NCBI RefSeq assembly: GCF_030817655.1
Contig: NZ_JAUSZM010000003.1
Location: forward strand, 248,001-312,000
Direction: 5' to 3'
DNA from: Streptomyces sp. V4I2
GTDB lineage: Bacteria > Actinomycetota > Actinomycetes > Streptomycetales > Streptomycetaceae
Length of the DNA: 64,000 nt
Shown: positions 45,717 to 54,718 of the stretch, one piece after another
Numbering within the stretch: position 1 is the stretch's first letter
Layout: each line of letters starts with the position of its first letter
Notes under the pieces: generated by a model
The model's input: only the letters and a program-made list of their open reading frames with translations
What the model was told of the DNA's origin: nothing
Database searches by the model: none
Translations under genes and position numbers: made by a program

Positions 45717-46417
45717 ACGATCGCCAGGACCAGGGCGAGCGTGGCCAGGCAGTGCTCGACGAGACTGCCGGTGTAGCCGCCATCCGCCCAGACCAGGGCC
45801 AGCCGGTGGTGCGCGTCGGCGACTTGGTGCAGCAGGACCTGGGCTGCGGCGCGGTCGCCGACATCCGCGGCGGTGACCATCACCGCGAGCAGCAGGCCGA
45901 GGGCGTCGACCACGACATGCCGCTTACGGCCGTTGATCAGCTTGCCGCCGTCGAAGCCGCGGCTGTCGGAGCCGACGACCGCGTCCGCCTTCACCGACTG
46001 CGAGTCGATCACTGCGGCCGTCGGCTCCGCGTCGCGGCCCGCCTTCTCGCGGACCTGCGCACGTAGCCGGTCATGGAACTCCTTGGCCAGGTAATGGTCG
46101 CGCCAGCGGCGGAAGAACGCGTACACACGGTCCCACGGCGGGAAGTCGGCCGGCATCGCCCGCCACTTGATGCCGTTGTCCACGAGGTAGCGGATTGCAT
46201 CGAGTGCAGCCCGGTGGCAGTACGCCTCCGGCCGGCCGCCGCGACCGCGCATCCAGCCCGGCACCGGCAGCAACGGCCGGACGGCCGCCCACTCCGCGTC
46301 CGTCATGTCCGTCGGGTAGCGCGGCTGCCGCAACCCGTTGTCGGCGGCGTTTCCGAACCGGTGAGCCAGGCAGTCACACTCCCAGGTGACCGAGCTGGAC
46401 TGCCCGGCCGTCGGCAC
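45717..46417 (-). pseudogene. IS5-family transposase 5' remnant
   Basis: N-terminal two thirds of an IS5 transposase: YPTDMTDAEWAAVRPLLPVP, RWRAMPADFPPWDRVYAFF, AAVIDSQSVKADAV (Asp) and LALVWADGGYTGSLVE (Asp). After LALVLAIVNR it continues in frame into IS110-derived sequence, so the Glu-containing end is lost. The hybrid ORF is not functional. Confidence 0.82.
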
Positions 46418-46566
46418 GGAAGACTGCTGCTCGGTGATTCGACACCAACGAGCTGTTCAGGAGGCCTTGTCCATATGCGTCAAGCGCCCCACGATCACCC
46501 AATCGGGACTCCCGTTCGACGCGCATCTCTCAAGATCGGAACGACAACAACCACTTAGCTTGATCA

Positions 46567-48036
46567 TTAACCTCGCTGCTGTTTCAGGCGGACGTATTCG
46601 GTGAGGGTTTCGATTCGCTTCACGGTCTTCCCGGGCTCGTGACGTGGGGCTGGCCTGCGGTTCTTCGAGCCGGGTGGGCGTCCGGGGCCGGGCTTGGAGG
46701 GTCTGGGCACATCGGCGGGACGGGCGGTCTTCACGCGGAGGTGGCGGAACCCCCGGCGGACCCGGGCAGGGGTGAGCCGACGCGGCTCGGAGGGCCGTTC
46801 CCAGGGGCGGCGGAGGTCCTCGGCGAGGGGCCGGGCGAGGCGGAGTTGGGTGTGGACGGCGATGATCAGCCAGGTCCACAGATCGGCCGTGTGCGGATCG
46901 CGGACCTTGGGGACGGTCCAGCCCAGGGTCTGCTTGAACAGCCGGAAGGTATGTTCAAGATCGAATCTGCGGAGGAACGCCTGCCAGCGCAGGTCGACGT
47001 CTGCTCCGGTCATCCCGGTGCGCGAGGACCACAGCCACACCGGCTTGGGGCCGCGGTCACCGGGCAGGTAATCGACCTTCAGCCGGATCAACGTGCCGTG
47101 GATCAAAGGGAGTTCACCGCAGTGATCGAGCCAGGGGCCACGGGCCTGCAATCGGGGGTGCATCCGGTCCCAGGCGAGAGCTTCGGCGGTGCCGTAGCGG
47201 GTGGTGTCGCACGTCGTGGCCTGGTCGGGGGTGTGCCAGGACTCCGGCTTGGAGAAGGTGAGGACACCGCCGTGCTTGCGGGGCTGCCCGCCACGCGGGG
47301 TGGAGCGCCGCGGTCCGGCATCGCGGAGCATGACCCGGTCCGAACGCAGTCGGCCAACCAGCTCGACGGGCAGGTCGGCCAGGACGTAGGCGAGGCGGGT
47401 GACGTCGTAGCCGGTGTCCATGACGACGAGGATGTCCGGGTCGCCCGGCCGCCACTGCCCGGCGTGTACCAGCCGGGTGACCACCTCGCGCAGCTGGGTG
47501 GCGGTCACCGCGGTGGCATCGTCACACGGCCCCAGCCGGATCGCGTCCAGCACGGCCGTCCACGACGTGCGCCCCGTCTCCAGGGCGGCGACGAAGGAAT
47601 AGGGCCAGCCGGGGATGAACTGATCCGCGCTGCGGCCCCGCCCGTAGACGTGGCAGAACAGCAACTCCGGGCTGGTGGGGGCGTCGGGACGCAGCCAGTT
47701 GCTCACGTCAACGGCAAGGACGATCCGCCCGTCAGCGGCGCGCGGCAGCGGCGTGGAGGCCAGCAGCCTGCGCAGACGGCGCGGTTCCAGCCAGCCGTGG
47801 TTGACCGCGTCGTACATCGCCCCGTGCCCACGCCGGTGCTCGGCCGTGAGCGTCAACTCGACCAGCGACGTCACCGGCCCGTCCGAGCACAGCACCGCGT
47901 CGGTCAGCTCGAAGAGCGCATCCGCCCGGGTGTAGAGGCAGTCGTAGAACTGGACACGAAAGTGGGACAGGACGCCCAACGCGGCGTCAGCGGACTGTTC
48001 AGCGGCGAGACTCTTCACCAGCGGCCGTTCCTTCAC
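46567..48036 (-). CDS. Putative DDE transposase (NF041680-like)
   Basis: 489 residues, apparently complete. Typical blocks: FRVQFYDCLYTRADALFELTDA, LAVDVSNWLRPDAPTSPE (Asp), DILVVMDTGYDVTRLAYVLADL (Asp) and RFDLEHTFRLFKQTLGW (Glu). The C-terminus is basic and Pro-rich. GTG start at 48036. Related to IS701-like DDE enzymes common in Streptomyces. Confidence 0.82.
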   Translation of the reverse strand: MKERPLVKSLAAEQSADAALGVLSHFRVQFYDCLYTRADALFELTDAVLCSDGPVTSLVELTLTAEHRRGHGAMYDAVNHGWLEPRRLRRLLASTPLPRAADGRIVLAVDVSNWLRPDAPTSPELLFCHVYGRGRSADQFIPGWPYSFVAALETGRTSWTAVLDAIRLGPCDDATAVTATQLREVVTRLVHAGQWRPGDPDILVVMDTGYDVTRLAYVLADLPVELVGRLRSDRVMLRDAGPRRSTPRGGQPRKHGGVLTFSKPESWHTPDQATTCDTTRYGTAEALAWDRMHPRLQARGPWLDHCGELPLIHGTLIRLKVDYLPGDRGPKPVWLWSSRTGMTGADVDLRWQAFLRRFDLEHTFRLFKQTLGWTVPKVRDPHTADLWTWLIIAVHTQLRLARPLAEDLRRPWERPSEPRRLTPARVRRGFRHLRVKTARPADVPRPSKPGPGRPPGSKNRRPAPRHEPGKTVKRIETLTEYVRLKQQRG

Positions 48037-48151
48037 GCGACGTTGCTCGACACCTCGAAGCGTGAAGAACGGCCGTCCTGCTGTCCCGAGAACGAACCAA
48101 GATCAGCGGGTCAGGTGAACGGCCGAGGTTAAACACCAAGTAGGGGTCCTT

Positions 48152-48635
48152 TCACAATGCCGGGTTCTTGCGGGCGAGGGTCATGCAGTGGGCGAGTTGG
48201 AGGAAGGCGTCGTGCATGTCGTCTCGGGCTTCCCAGCGGGTCCGTAGGCGGCGGGGGCCGTGGAGCCAGGCGATAGCGGACTCTGCGACCCACCTCACCT
48301 TGCCCAGTCCCGAGCCGTGCGGCTGGCCGCGTCGGGCGATCTTCGGGACGATGCCGCGCTCGCGCAGGCGGCGGCGGTAGATGTCGTGGTCGTAGCCGCG
48401 GTCGGCGTATAACGTGCGGGGTTTATGGCGGGGTCGGCCCCGCTTGCCCCGCACCGGCGGCAGCCCGTCGATCAAGGGCAGGAGCTGGGTGATGTCGTTG
48501 CGGTGGCCGCCGGTCAGCGACACCCGAAGCGGGGTGCCCCGGGCATCGGTCAGGACATGGTGCTTGGAGCCCGGCCGTGCGCGGTCAACCGGGCTCGGGC
48601 CGACTTTTGGGCTGCTGCGCCCCCGCTTGGCCTCT
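48152..48635 (-). pseudogene. IS5 transposase, C-terminal part
   Basis: Contains VGPSPVDRARPGSKHHVLTD, SLTGGHRNDITQLLPLID, RTLYADRGYDHDIYRRRL (Asp) and VRWVAESAIAWLHGPRRL (Glu). It continues the N-terminal part at 49925-50270 across the IS30. Small sequence changes at the junction prevent an exact reconstruction. Confidence 0.85.
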
Positions 48636-48639
48636 TAAG

Positions 48640-49924
48640 TTCTAGTGGTCGTCGCAACACCCCAGCTCAGGGGATGCGATGGACTTCGAGATTCGTGGGG
48701 AACGCCTGGGGCAAGGGCCGAAGAAGCTGTACCGGGAACGGGAGGCATACTTCGAGCTCGTGAACCGGGGCGTGAGCAACACGGAGGCGTGCCGGATCGT
48801 CGGAGTGAACCGACGGACCGGGAAACGATGGCGGCATGGCTCCCAGCCGACCGGCCGCAGGAAGTGGGTACCGCCAATCACGGTGGGGCCCACTTCCGGG
48901 CCGTCTCGGTACTTGCGAGAGGCAGACCGGATCTACATCGCTGATCGACTGCGGGAGGACGCTTCGATCCGTTCGATCGCCGCCGAGCTCGGCCGCAGCC
49001 CCTCCACCGTGAGCCGCGAGATCAGTCGCAACCGGCACCCAGGCAACGGCCAGTACCGCCCGTTCGCAGCCGATGCGCGTGCCCTGGCCCGCCGGCCTCG
49101 CCCGAAGCCGGGGAAGATCGGCCAGAAGGTGGAGCTGCGGGACTACATCCAGGAGCGCCTGGGAAGGCGCTGGAGCCCCGAGCAGATAGTCCACCACCTG
49201 CGCAAGGACTTCCCCGACCGGCCGGAGATGCACGTGGTCCACGAGACGATCTACCAGGCCCTCTACGTGCAAGGCCGCGGAGAACTTCGCCGTGACCTGG
49301 TGAAAGCGCTCCGCACCGGCCGCGCCCGCCGTAAGCCCCGCCGCCAGGCCCAGCAGCGCCAGCCGCGCTACTCGACGCCGATGGTCATGATCAGCGACCG
49401 TCCAGCCGAAGCCGTCGACCGTGCGATCCCGGGCCACTGGGAGGGAGACCTGATCATCGGCAAGGACAACGGCTCCGCGATCGGCACCCTGGTCGAACGC
49501 AGTACCCGCTACCTGATGCTCGTCCACCTGCCTGAAGGTCGCAGCACGGAACGTGTTCGCGACGCCCTCCTGGACACCGTCAGACACCTGCCACCCCACC
49601 TGAAGCGATCCCTGACCTGGGACCAGGGCAGCGAGATGGGCCGTCATCACGAGTTCGCTATGGCGGCCCGGATGCCGGTCTACTTCTGCGACCCCGGCAA
49701 GCCCTGGCAGCGCGGCTCTAACGAGAACACCAACGGCTTGCTGCGGCAGTACTTCCCCAAGGCCACCGACCTTGCTGTCCACGGCCGTGAGCGCCTGGAC
49801 GCCGTGGCTGCCGAGCTGAACAGCCGCCCACGCAAAACGCTCGGCTGGGAGACCCCAGCCGAGCGCCTGCATAAACTGCTCGCCACCACACGTCAGTGAT
49901 CATGTGTTGCGACGATCCCTAGAA
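48640..49924. mobile_element. IS30-family element, 1285 bp
   Basis: Terminal inverted repeats of 21 bases (TTCTAGTGGTCGTCGCAACAC at 48640-48660 and the complement of TTCTAGGGATCGTCGCAACAC at 49904-49924), matching at 19 of 21 positions. Intact transposase inside. Inserted into the IS5 gene after the codons for DASHVQ. Confidence 0.88.
48679..49899 (+). CDS. IS30-family transposase
   Basis: 406 residues. N-terminal HTH (NTEACRIVGVNRRTGKRWR) and second HTH (RSIAAELGRSPSTVSREISR). DDE triad visible in GHWEGDLIIG (Asp), LTWDQGSEMG (Asp) and RGSNENTNGLLRQYFPK (Glu). Full length and probably active. Confidence 0.93.
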   Translation: MDFEIRGERLGQGPKKLYREREAYFELVNRGVSNTEACRIVGVNRRTGKRWRHGSQPTGRRKWVPPITVGPTSGPSRYLREADRIYIADRLREDASIRSIAAELGRSPSTVSREISRNRHPGNGQYRPFAADARALARRPRPKPGKIGQKVELRDYIQERLGRRWSPEQIVHHLRKDFPDRPEMHVVHETIYQALYVQGRGELRRDLVKALRTGRARRKPRRQAQQRQPRYSTPMVMISDRPAEAVDRAIPGHWEGDLIIGKDNGSAIGTLVERSTRYLMLVHLPEGRSTERVRDALLDTVRHLPPHLKRSLTWDQGSEMGRHHEFAMAARMPVYFCDPGKPWQRGSNENTNGLLRQYFPKATDLAVHGRERLDAVAAELNSRPRKTLGWETPAERLHKLLATTRQ

Positions 49925-50270
49925 TTCGCCCCTGCACGTGGGACGCATCGATCGTGGCGCGGGAGAAGTCGAGGCGGTCCGCCGCCCGCAACCCATCCAG
50001 CAGGACCCGCTGGAGTTCCTCCCAGACCCCGGCCGCCTGCCATTCGGCCAGCCGCCGCCAGCATGTGGGCCCCGAACCGAACCCCAACTCCTGCGGCAGG
50101 AACTCCCATTGGATGCCGGTGTAGAGGACGAACAGCACACCCTGCAGCGTCTTGCGATCATCGATCCGCTTGCGCCCCGGATACCTGTAACGCCGTTCAT
50201 GCTTCGGCAACAGCGGCTCGATCACCGCCCACAACTCGTCACTGACCTCCCACGGCTTCCGCCGCGCCAT
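49925..50270 (-). pseudogene. IS5 transposase, N-terminal part
   Basis: Starts MARRKPWEVSDELWAVIEPL (ATG 50270), has QWEFLPQELGFGSGPTCWRRL, and reaches ATIDASHVQ, where the first catalytic Asp lies, before running into the IS30 end. Partner of the C-terminal part at 48152. Confidence 0.85.
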
Positions 50271-50447
50271 GGACACACCCCACAAAACACGGGATCACAT
50301 AACCGTGCCACAAAAGGATCATCCCGCAAGGACCCCTAAGATGCCGTGAGCCCGCCACCATCACTTCTTAATTACCGCTTACGAAGACTCCCTGAAGGAC
50401 CGAATTAAATCTCGAAACTTCGGGAGTGAATGCGGATGGCTACTCGT

Positions 50448-50531
50448 TTAACGCCTCCGGCCCATGAGTATAACCGTGAGCCCTCCGATTACTGCGCCCA
50501 CGATGAGCGCTACGACCCAGACTGGTTCCAT
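50448..50531 (-). CDS. 27-aa single-helix membrane peptide
   Basis: ATG 50531 follows GTAGGAGAAA, a good ribosome site. The product is MEPVWVVALIVGAVIGGLTV then ILMGRRR: one membrane helix with a glycine pattern and a basic tail. It lies directly downstream, on the same strand, of an Rhs-tip remnant, mirroring the arrangement of the complete Rhs gene and its small membrane partner. Function unknown. Confidence 0.5.
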   Translation of the reverse strand: MEPVWVVALIVGAVIGGLTVILMGRRR

Positions 50532-50550
50532 TTTCTCCTACTTCTCGCAC

Positions 50551-50645
50551 CGGCCCGGCTGACGCCGCGGGGGTTGTAGGCGTACGTGTTGCTTCGTGCC
50601 CGCATCGTCGGCGAGGTCGACGATGCGGGAGTCGATCAAGGATCG
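50551..50645 (-). pseudogene. Orphan Rhs core remnant
   Basis: About 75 bases closely resemble 51425-51500 of the full Rhs gene (the region encoding VVGLADEAGTK and NTYAYSPRGVT), including CCGCGGGGG and TAGGCGTACGTGTTG. It is frame-disrupted. It suggests a displaced Rhs tip cassette. Confidence 0.65.
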
Positions 50646-50860
50646 AGCCGTCGTACTCGTCGTGCGCCAGTCCGAGTCGACGGGTCGGCGCTCATGCTGC
50701 TGTGGCAGTACCTCGTCCAGCGACGTATACGGGCCGGCTTCCTCGTGAGGAGACCGGCCCGTAACAGGTTGGCGACCGGCTTAAAGACCAATCGCTGACG
50801 GCCCAGGAGGAGGGAGGGAAGACCTCAGCCTTTTAGAGCCGACTGTAGTTTTGGCGCCGC
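50646..50860. other. Intergenic stretch with terminator-like hairpin
   Basis: No gene seen. A hairpin at 50729-50762 pairs ACGGGCCGG with CCGGCCCGT and an inner TCCTC/GAGGA; it probably terminates the Rhs operon. Confidence 0.5.
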
Positions 50861-51040
50861 TTATTTGCGATGCCGCCCAAACAGGAGAGTAGTGCCACCA
50901 AGTGCTACCGTCGCTATACCCACGACGATCAACACGATGCTCGCTCGTTCTCCAGTCGCCTTTGCGATTCCGAAACCGATTGCCACGAGTGCCAGGATTA
51001 TTACGACCGCAGCCAGCTGTTTCCTGCGTTCAGGACTCAT
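50861..51040 (-). CDS. Small two-helix membrane protein coupled to Rhs gene
   Basis: 59 residues; its ATG (51040-51038) shares bases with the Rhs stop (TGATG), so translation is coupled. Two hydrophobic helices (LAAVVIILALVAIGFGIA and ASIVLIVVGIATVALGGTTL) with basic termini (SPERRKQ, GRHRK). Position and coupling are those of an Rhs/YD-toxin immunity protein; a membrane immunity protein would fit a membrane-acting toxin tip. This is inference; no homologue is recognised. Confidence 0.6.
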   Translation of the reverse strand: MSPERRKQLAAVVIILALVAIGFGIAKATGERASIVLIVVGIATVALGGTTLLFGRHRK

Positions 51041-54000
51041 CAGAAAGCCCTACTGAAGAACTCGTACGAGGCCCCTACGGCACCGATTGTGGTTCCCCCA
51101 GCAATGATCGCGGGCGCACATCCGACGATGGTTACGCACGCCGGAGCGGCGGCGACAGTGGCAATGCCAGAGCCCACAGCCACCACGGCAGACCCGACGC
51201 CTCCGAGAAACGCACCCACGCTGAACTGACCGCTGGGGTCGATGCGGTTGACAGGGTCGCCTTGGGCATAGAGGTAGGGGTTCTTCTCCTGGCCGGAGGG
51301 GTCGGGCTGGTTGAAGCGGCCGATGTTGGGGTCGTAGTACCGGGCCCCGAGGTGGTACATGCCGGTGGGGTCCTGGTGGCCGCCGGCGAACCGGTAGGGC
51401 TGGCTGACGCCTGCCTTCTCGGTGGTTCCCGCGCGGGTGACGCCGCGGGGGCTGTAGGCGTACGTGTTGACCTTCGTGCCCGCCTCGTCGGCGAGGCCGA
51501 CGACCGAGCCGAGGGCGTCGGTGAGGTAGTAGTACGCCTTGCCTCCACGGGTCATGGAGTTGAGCGTGCCCTCAGCTTCGCGAACAAATCCCGTATCGGT
51601 ACCGGACGTTGTCTCGGCCGCCAGGCCGATCGGGCCGGGGTGGAAGTACGTATCTCCCAGGCGCAGGCGTTCGCTGCTGTCGGTGGAGCCGTACTCGCCC
51701 GCGTACGTCTTGCCGGCGACGGTGAGGGAGGTGAGCTGGGAGAAGTCCGACCACTTTTCCGCGGTGCGGGTCTCCTCGGGGGTGGAGGCGCCGGCGGTTT
51801 CGTTGCCGGCCTGGTCGTAGGACCAGTTGGTGGTCGAGCCGTTCTTCGACGTGAGCTGGGCCGCGTCGTTGTACGTGTACGTCGTACCGCGGGGGCAGCC
51901 GGGGTCGACGCCCTGGGAGGTGAGGTTGCCGTCGGCGTCGTAGCAGTACTGCCAGGAGGAGGTGAGGGTGGTGCCCTTCTCCTCCTTGGTGTAGCCGGAG
52001 CGGCCCGCGCTGTCGTAGCTGTAGGTCGTCTTGGTCGCGGCGACCGCGTCGGTGGAGGTGCGGATCTTCGTTCCGTCAGTGTTGGCGGCACCGTAGGCGT
52101 AGGTGTAGGCGAGGTTGACCAGGGTGCCCTTGGGCGAGGTGGTCTTGATCGTCTTGGGGCGCCCGGACTCGTCCGGGGTCACCGTCTGGACCGTGTTGCC
52201 GGGGTAGGTGGTCGTGGTGCGCACGTCGTTGTTGTTGTACGCGTAGCCGGTGCTGCGCCCGGCGGGGTCCTTCAGGGTTTTGAGGTTGTTCGCCGCGTCC
52301 CAGGTGTAGTCGACGGTGCCCTGGGGGTCGGTGTAGGTGTCGACGTTCCCGGCCGGGGTGTAGGCCAGCACCGTTTGCGAGCCATCCTGCAGGGTGCGGA
52401 CCGTCTCACGGGACAGCGGGTCGAAATCGTACTTGATCGTCCCGATGTCGTCGGTGCGCTGCTTGATGTTGCCGTCGCCGTCGTAGGAGTAGGTAACGGT
52501 CGTGTTCGTGGTGGAGACTTCCCTGACCCGGTCGCGGTTGTCGTAGGTGTACACACTCATAATGCCGCGGCCGTCGACCGCTGTCTCCGGGCGCCCCAGG
52601 GCGTCGTAGGTGTAGACCGTCTTGCCCAGGGCGGCCGGCGGGGTGACCGTGTCGAGGTTGCCCTTGGTGTTGTAGTGGAACGAGGTCACCTTGCCGCGGC
52701 CGTCGGTGACTTTGCAACGCTGGCCCTCAAAACCACCACAGGTGGGGGTGCTCGTGTTGTAGTCGAACTTCTGCGTTCCCCCCTGCGCGCCGGAGACCAC
52801 GACGGCTTTGATATTGCCGGCCGTGTCGTAGGTGTTGGTCGTCTTGTCACCGTCGGGGGTGGTGAGAGTTCCCGGGAGGTCGGTGCCCGCGACCGTCTGG
52901 TAGCTCGTGGCCGCGTTCGCCCCGGTGGGCAGGGCGGCGGAGATGTTGTTGTTCCGCGCGTCCCACCCGTACGTCGTGACGTTCGCACCCGTCCCGCCGA
53001 CGCCCATGGCGTCCTGGGCGGTCTGAACATTGCTGTTCGCGTCGTAGGACCGCTTGCGGGAGTGGTTCAGCGGGTCGGTGACCTGCGAGACACGCCCCTT
53101 GCTGTCGTGCTCGTACTTCGTGGCATGCGTCTCGGGGTCGGTCACCGTCGTCGTGCCCGCGGCCTTCGGGTCGTCGGCCGAGTACGCGTAGCGGTACGTC
53201 GGACCGGTGAGCCCGGAACCGTTGAACTGCGTCGCCCGCAGCATCGAGGTGACCCGGTTCGCACTGTCGTACGTGAAGACCGTGACCCGGCCCTCCGGGG
53301 TCGTGACCTTCGTGAGACGGCGGGACGAGTCGTACTCGAAGAGCGTCGCCTTGCCCCCGGTGTCCGTCGTCTTGGCCAGGTCACCGGCGGGATTCAGGTC
53401 GAAGACCGCCGTGCGACCGGTGTGGTCCGTCGCCTGCCACTGCGAGGCGTTCGTCTTCAGCAGATCCACCGAACGACCCGAGCGGGACTCGGTCAGCTTG
53501 AAGCCCCTGTGCTCTGCGCCGTCATCGTGCTGCTCGACGGTGATCGTGCCCTTGTTACGGTCGGTGACCTTCGTCAGCGTCCCCGACGCGCTGTAGGTGT
53601 CCTTCACTCCGGACTTGCGATCGGTCAGGGTGAGGGTGTTGTCGGTGTTCTTCTTCAGGTCCTTGGAGTACCCGGCGGGCGTCGTGTACGTCCCGTCCGA
53701 GTTCTTCGTGAACGACATCGAGTTACCCGTGGCGCCGTAGAGCACCACGTCGGTGTCGCTGATCTGCGCGTAGCGCTCGTAGGTCTGCCACCAGCGCTGG
53801 GAGACCTTCCCCCACGGAGCGTCCAGGCTGTTGTAGGTGCGGGCCAGCTGGAGCTTCTGCCCCACGCCTGCCACATCGAAGTCCGTGGCGGCAAGCATCA
53901 GGTTGCCCGTGGAGTAGTCGATGCGGGCGACGAGGGAGTCACTGATGCGGAAGTCCGACATCTGATGCCACGGCACATCACCCTGCCCCTCAGGCACATA

Positions 54001-54357
54001 AGCGTCCAAAGCCTGCGCACCGGCCGCGACACCGGCCGAACGTGCCCCACCGGACGTGGTCGTGGCGCGCTTCTTCTGCGCATCCCGCCACTCAGCCCGC
54101 TCCGCGCTCAGTTTCGCCTCAGCGACCGGCGACACCGGCTTGGTCTCACCGACCTTCACCTCCGGCACCTTCGCGTCCGGGGCGCCCTTGCCCCACACGG
54201 ACACCGGCTTCGGATCAGCGGACGGCGCACCGGCGGGCTGCGCCAGGGCCGGGAGAGCGGACGAGCCGAGCGCGAGCACGACCAAGGCGGCGGTCAGGGT
54301 GTGTTTGACGCGGTTGCGGGCGCGCCGAGATGGCACACCGGAAGCATTTGGAACCAT
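51040..54357 (-). CDS. Secreted Rhs/YD-repeat protein
   Basis: 1105 residues from ATG 54357 (GGGGGG six bases upstream; the frame's earlier start at 54390 is less likely). Signal peptide with basic n-region (RRARNRVKH) and core LTAALVVLALGSSALPALA. From about residue 190 to 1000 there are many YD repeats (YDSSRRLTKVTTPEGRVTVF, YDGDGNIKQRTDDIGTIKYD). The conserved Rhs core end is RYYDPNIGRFNQPDPSGQ followed by NPYLYAQGDPVNRIDPSGQ, after which only 61 residues remain. That tip is hydrophobic and Gly/Ala-rich (GGVGSAVVAVGSGIATVAAA, CAPAIIAGGTTIGAVGAS), unlike the usual nuclease tips. YD shells encapsulate C-terminal toxins; here the tip may be a membrane-active peptide or a degenerate toxin. Confidence 0.88.
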   Translation of the reverse strand: MVPNASGVPSRRARNRVKHTLTAALVVLALGSSALPALAQPAGAPSADPKPVSVWGKGAPDAKVPEVKVGETKPVSPVAEAKLSAERAEWRDAQKKRATTTSGGARSAGVAAGAQALDAYVPEGQGDVPWHQMSDFRISDSLVARIDYSTGNLMLAATDFDVAGVGQKLQLARTYNSLDAPWGKVSQRWWQTYERYAQISDTDVVLYGATGNSMSFTKNSDGTYTTPAGYSKDLKKNTDNTLTLTDRKSGVKDTYSASGTLTKVTDRNKGTITVEQHDDGAEHRGFKLTESRSGRSVDLLKTNASQWQATDHTGRTAVFDLNPAGDLAKTTDTGGKATLFEYDSSRRLTKVTTPEGRVTVFTYDSANRVTSMLRATQFNGSGLTGPTYRYAYSADDPKAAGTTTVTDPETHATKYEHDSKGRVSQVTDPLNHSRKRSYDANSNVQTAQDAMGVGGTGANVTTYGWDARNNNISAALPTGANAATSYQTVAGTDLPGTLTTPDGDKTTNTYDTAGNIKAVVVSGAQGGTQKFDYNTSTPTCGGFEGQRCKVTDGRGKVTSFHYNTKGNLDTVTPPAALGKTVYTYDALGRPETAVDGRGIMSVYTYDNRDRVREVSTTNTTVTYSYDGDGNIKQRTDDIGTIKYDFDPLSRETVRTLQDGSQTVLAYTPAGNVDTYTDPQGTVDYTWDAANNLKTLKDPAGRSTGYAYNNNDVRTTTTYPGNTVQTVTPDESGRPKTIKTTSPKGTLVNLAYTYAYGAANTDGTKIRTSTDAVAATKTTYSYDSAGRSGYTKEEKGTTLTSSWQYCYDADGNLTSQGVDPGCPRGTTYTYNDAAQLTSKNGSTTNWSYDQAGNETAGASTPEETRTAEKWSDFSQLTSLTVAGKTYAGEYGSTDSSERLRLGDTYFHPGPIGLAAETTSGTDTGFVREAEGTLNSMTRGGKAYYYLTDALGSVVGLADEAGTKVNTYAYSPRGVTRAGTTEKAGVSQPYRFAGGHQDPTGMYHLGARYYDPNIGRFNQPDPSGQEKNPYLYAQGDPVNRIDPSGQFSVGAFLGGVGSAVVAVGSGIATVAAAPACVTIVGCAPAIIAGGTTIGAVGASYEFFSRAF

Positions 54358-54680
54358 GCGGATCCCCCCAGGGAAACGAAAACCCGGCAACCGCTTCGGT
54401 CACCGGGGATCCACAAGTTGTCACAGGTCCCACACAAGAAGCGCCAAGTGGCTGCACTTTGCATGGATACTCGCGAGAACAAGCCAGAACTTACGTCACC
54501 CTTCGTGCAGGTAACGCTTACTTCACGACACCACAGGCCCGCTGAGACGGGTGTTCGAATCGAAAGAAGCTTGGCCGAAGATAGCTGGTCTGGTGGCCCC
54601 CGTCGGCCGCCAGGTTCTGCAGTTGCACCTTTCCCGCGGATCCCGGACGGGTGTCCACGAGGCGTCCGGGTGTGTCAACT
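54358..54680. other. Rhs upstream region
   Basis: About 320 bases between the Rhs start and the ISL3 end. It should hold the Rhs promoter. A hairpin at 54642-54670 pairs CCCGGACG with CGTCCGGG. No gene is supported. Confidence 0.35.
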
Positions 54681-54718
54681 TAACGGCCCTGTCTCGCATT
54701 CGGTGGTGACGGAGAGTC

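Larger units (their letters stand above)
48141..50338. mobile_element. IS5-family element split by an IS30
   Basis: Shared 11-base ends (TAGGGGTCCTT at 48141-48151 and its complement at 50328-50338), probably GGGGTCCTT with a TA target duplication. The transposase gene reads from right to left and is divided by an IS30 inserted at 48640-49924. Confidence 0.65.

Noticed and set aside
46639..48132. 497-codon plus-strand open frame
   Set aside because: Antisense of the DDE transposase gene, with no domain and low complexity.
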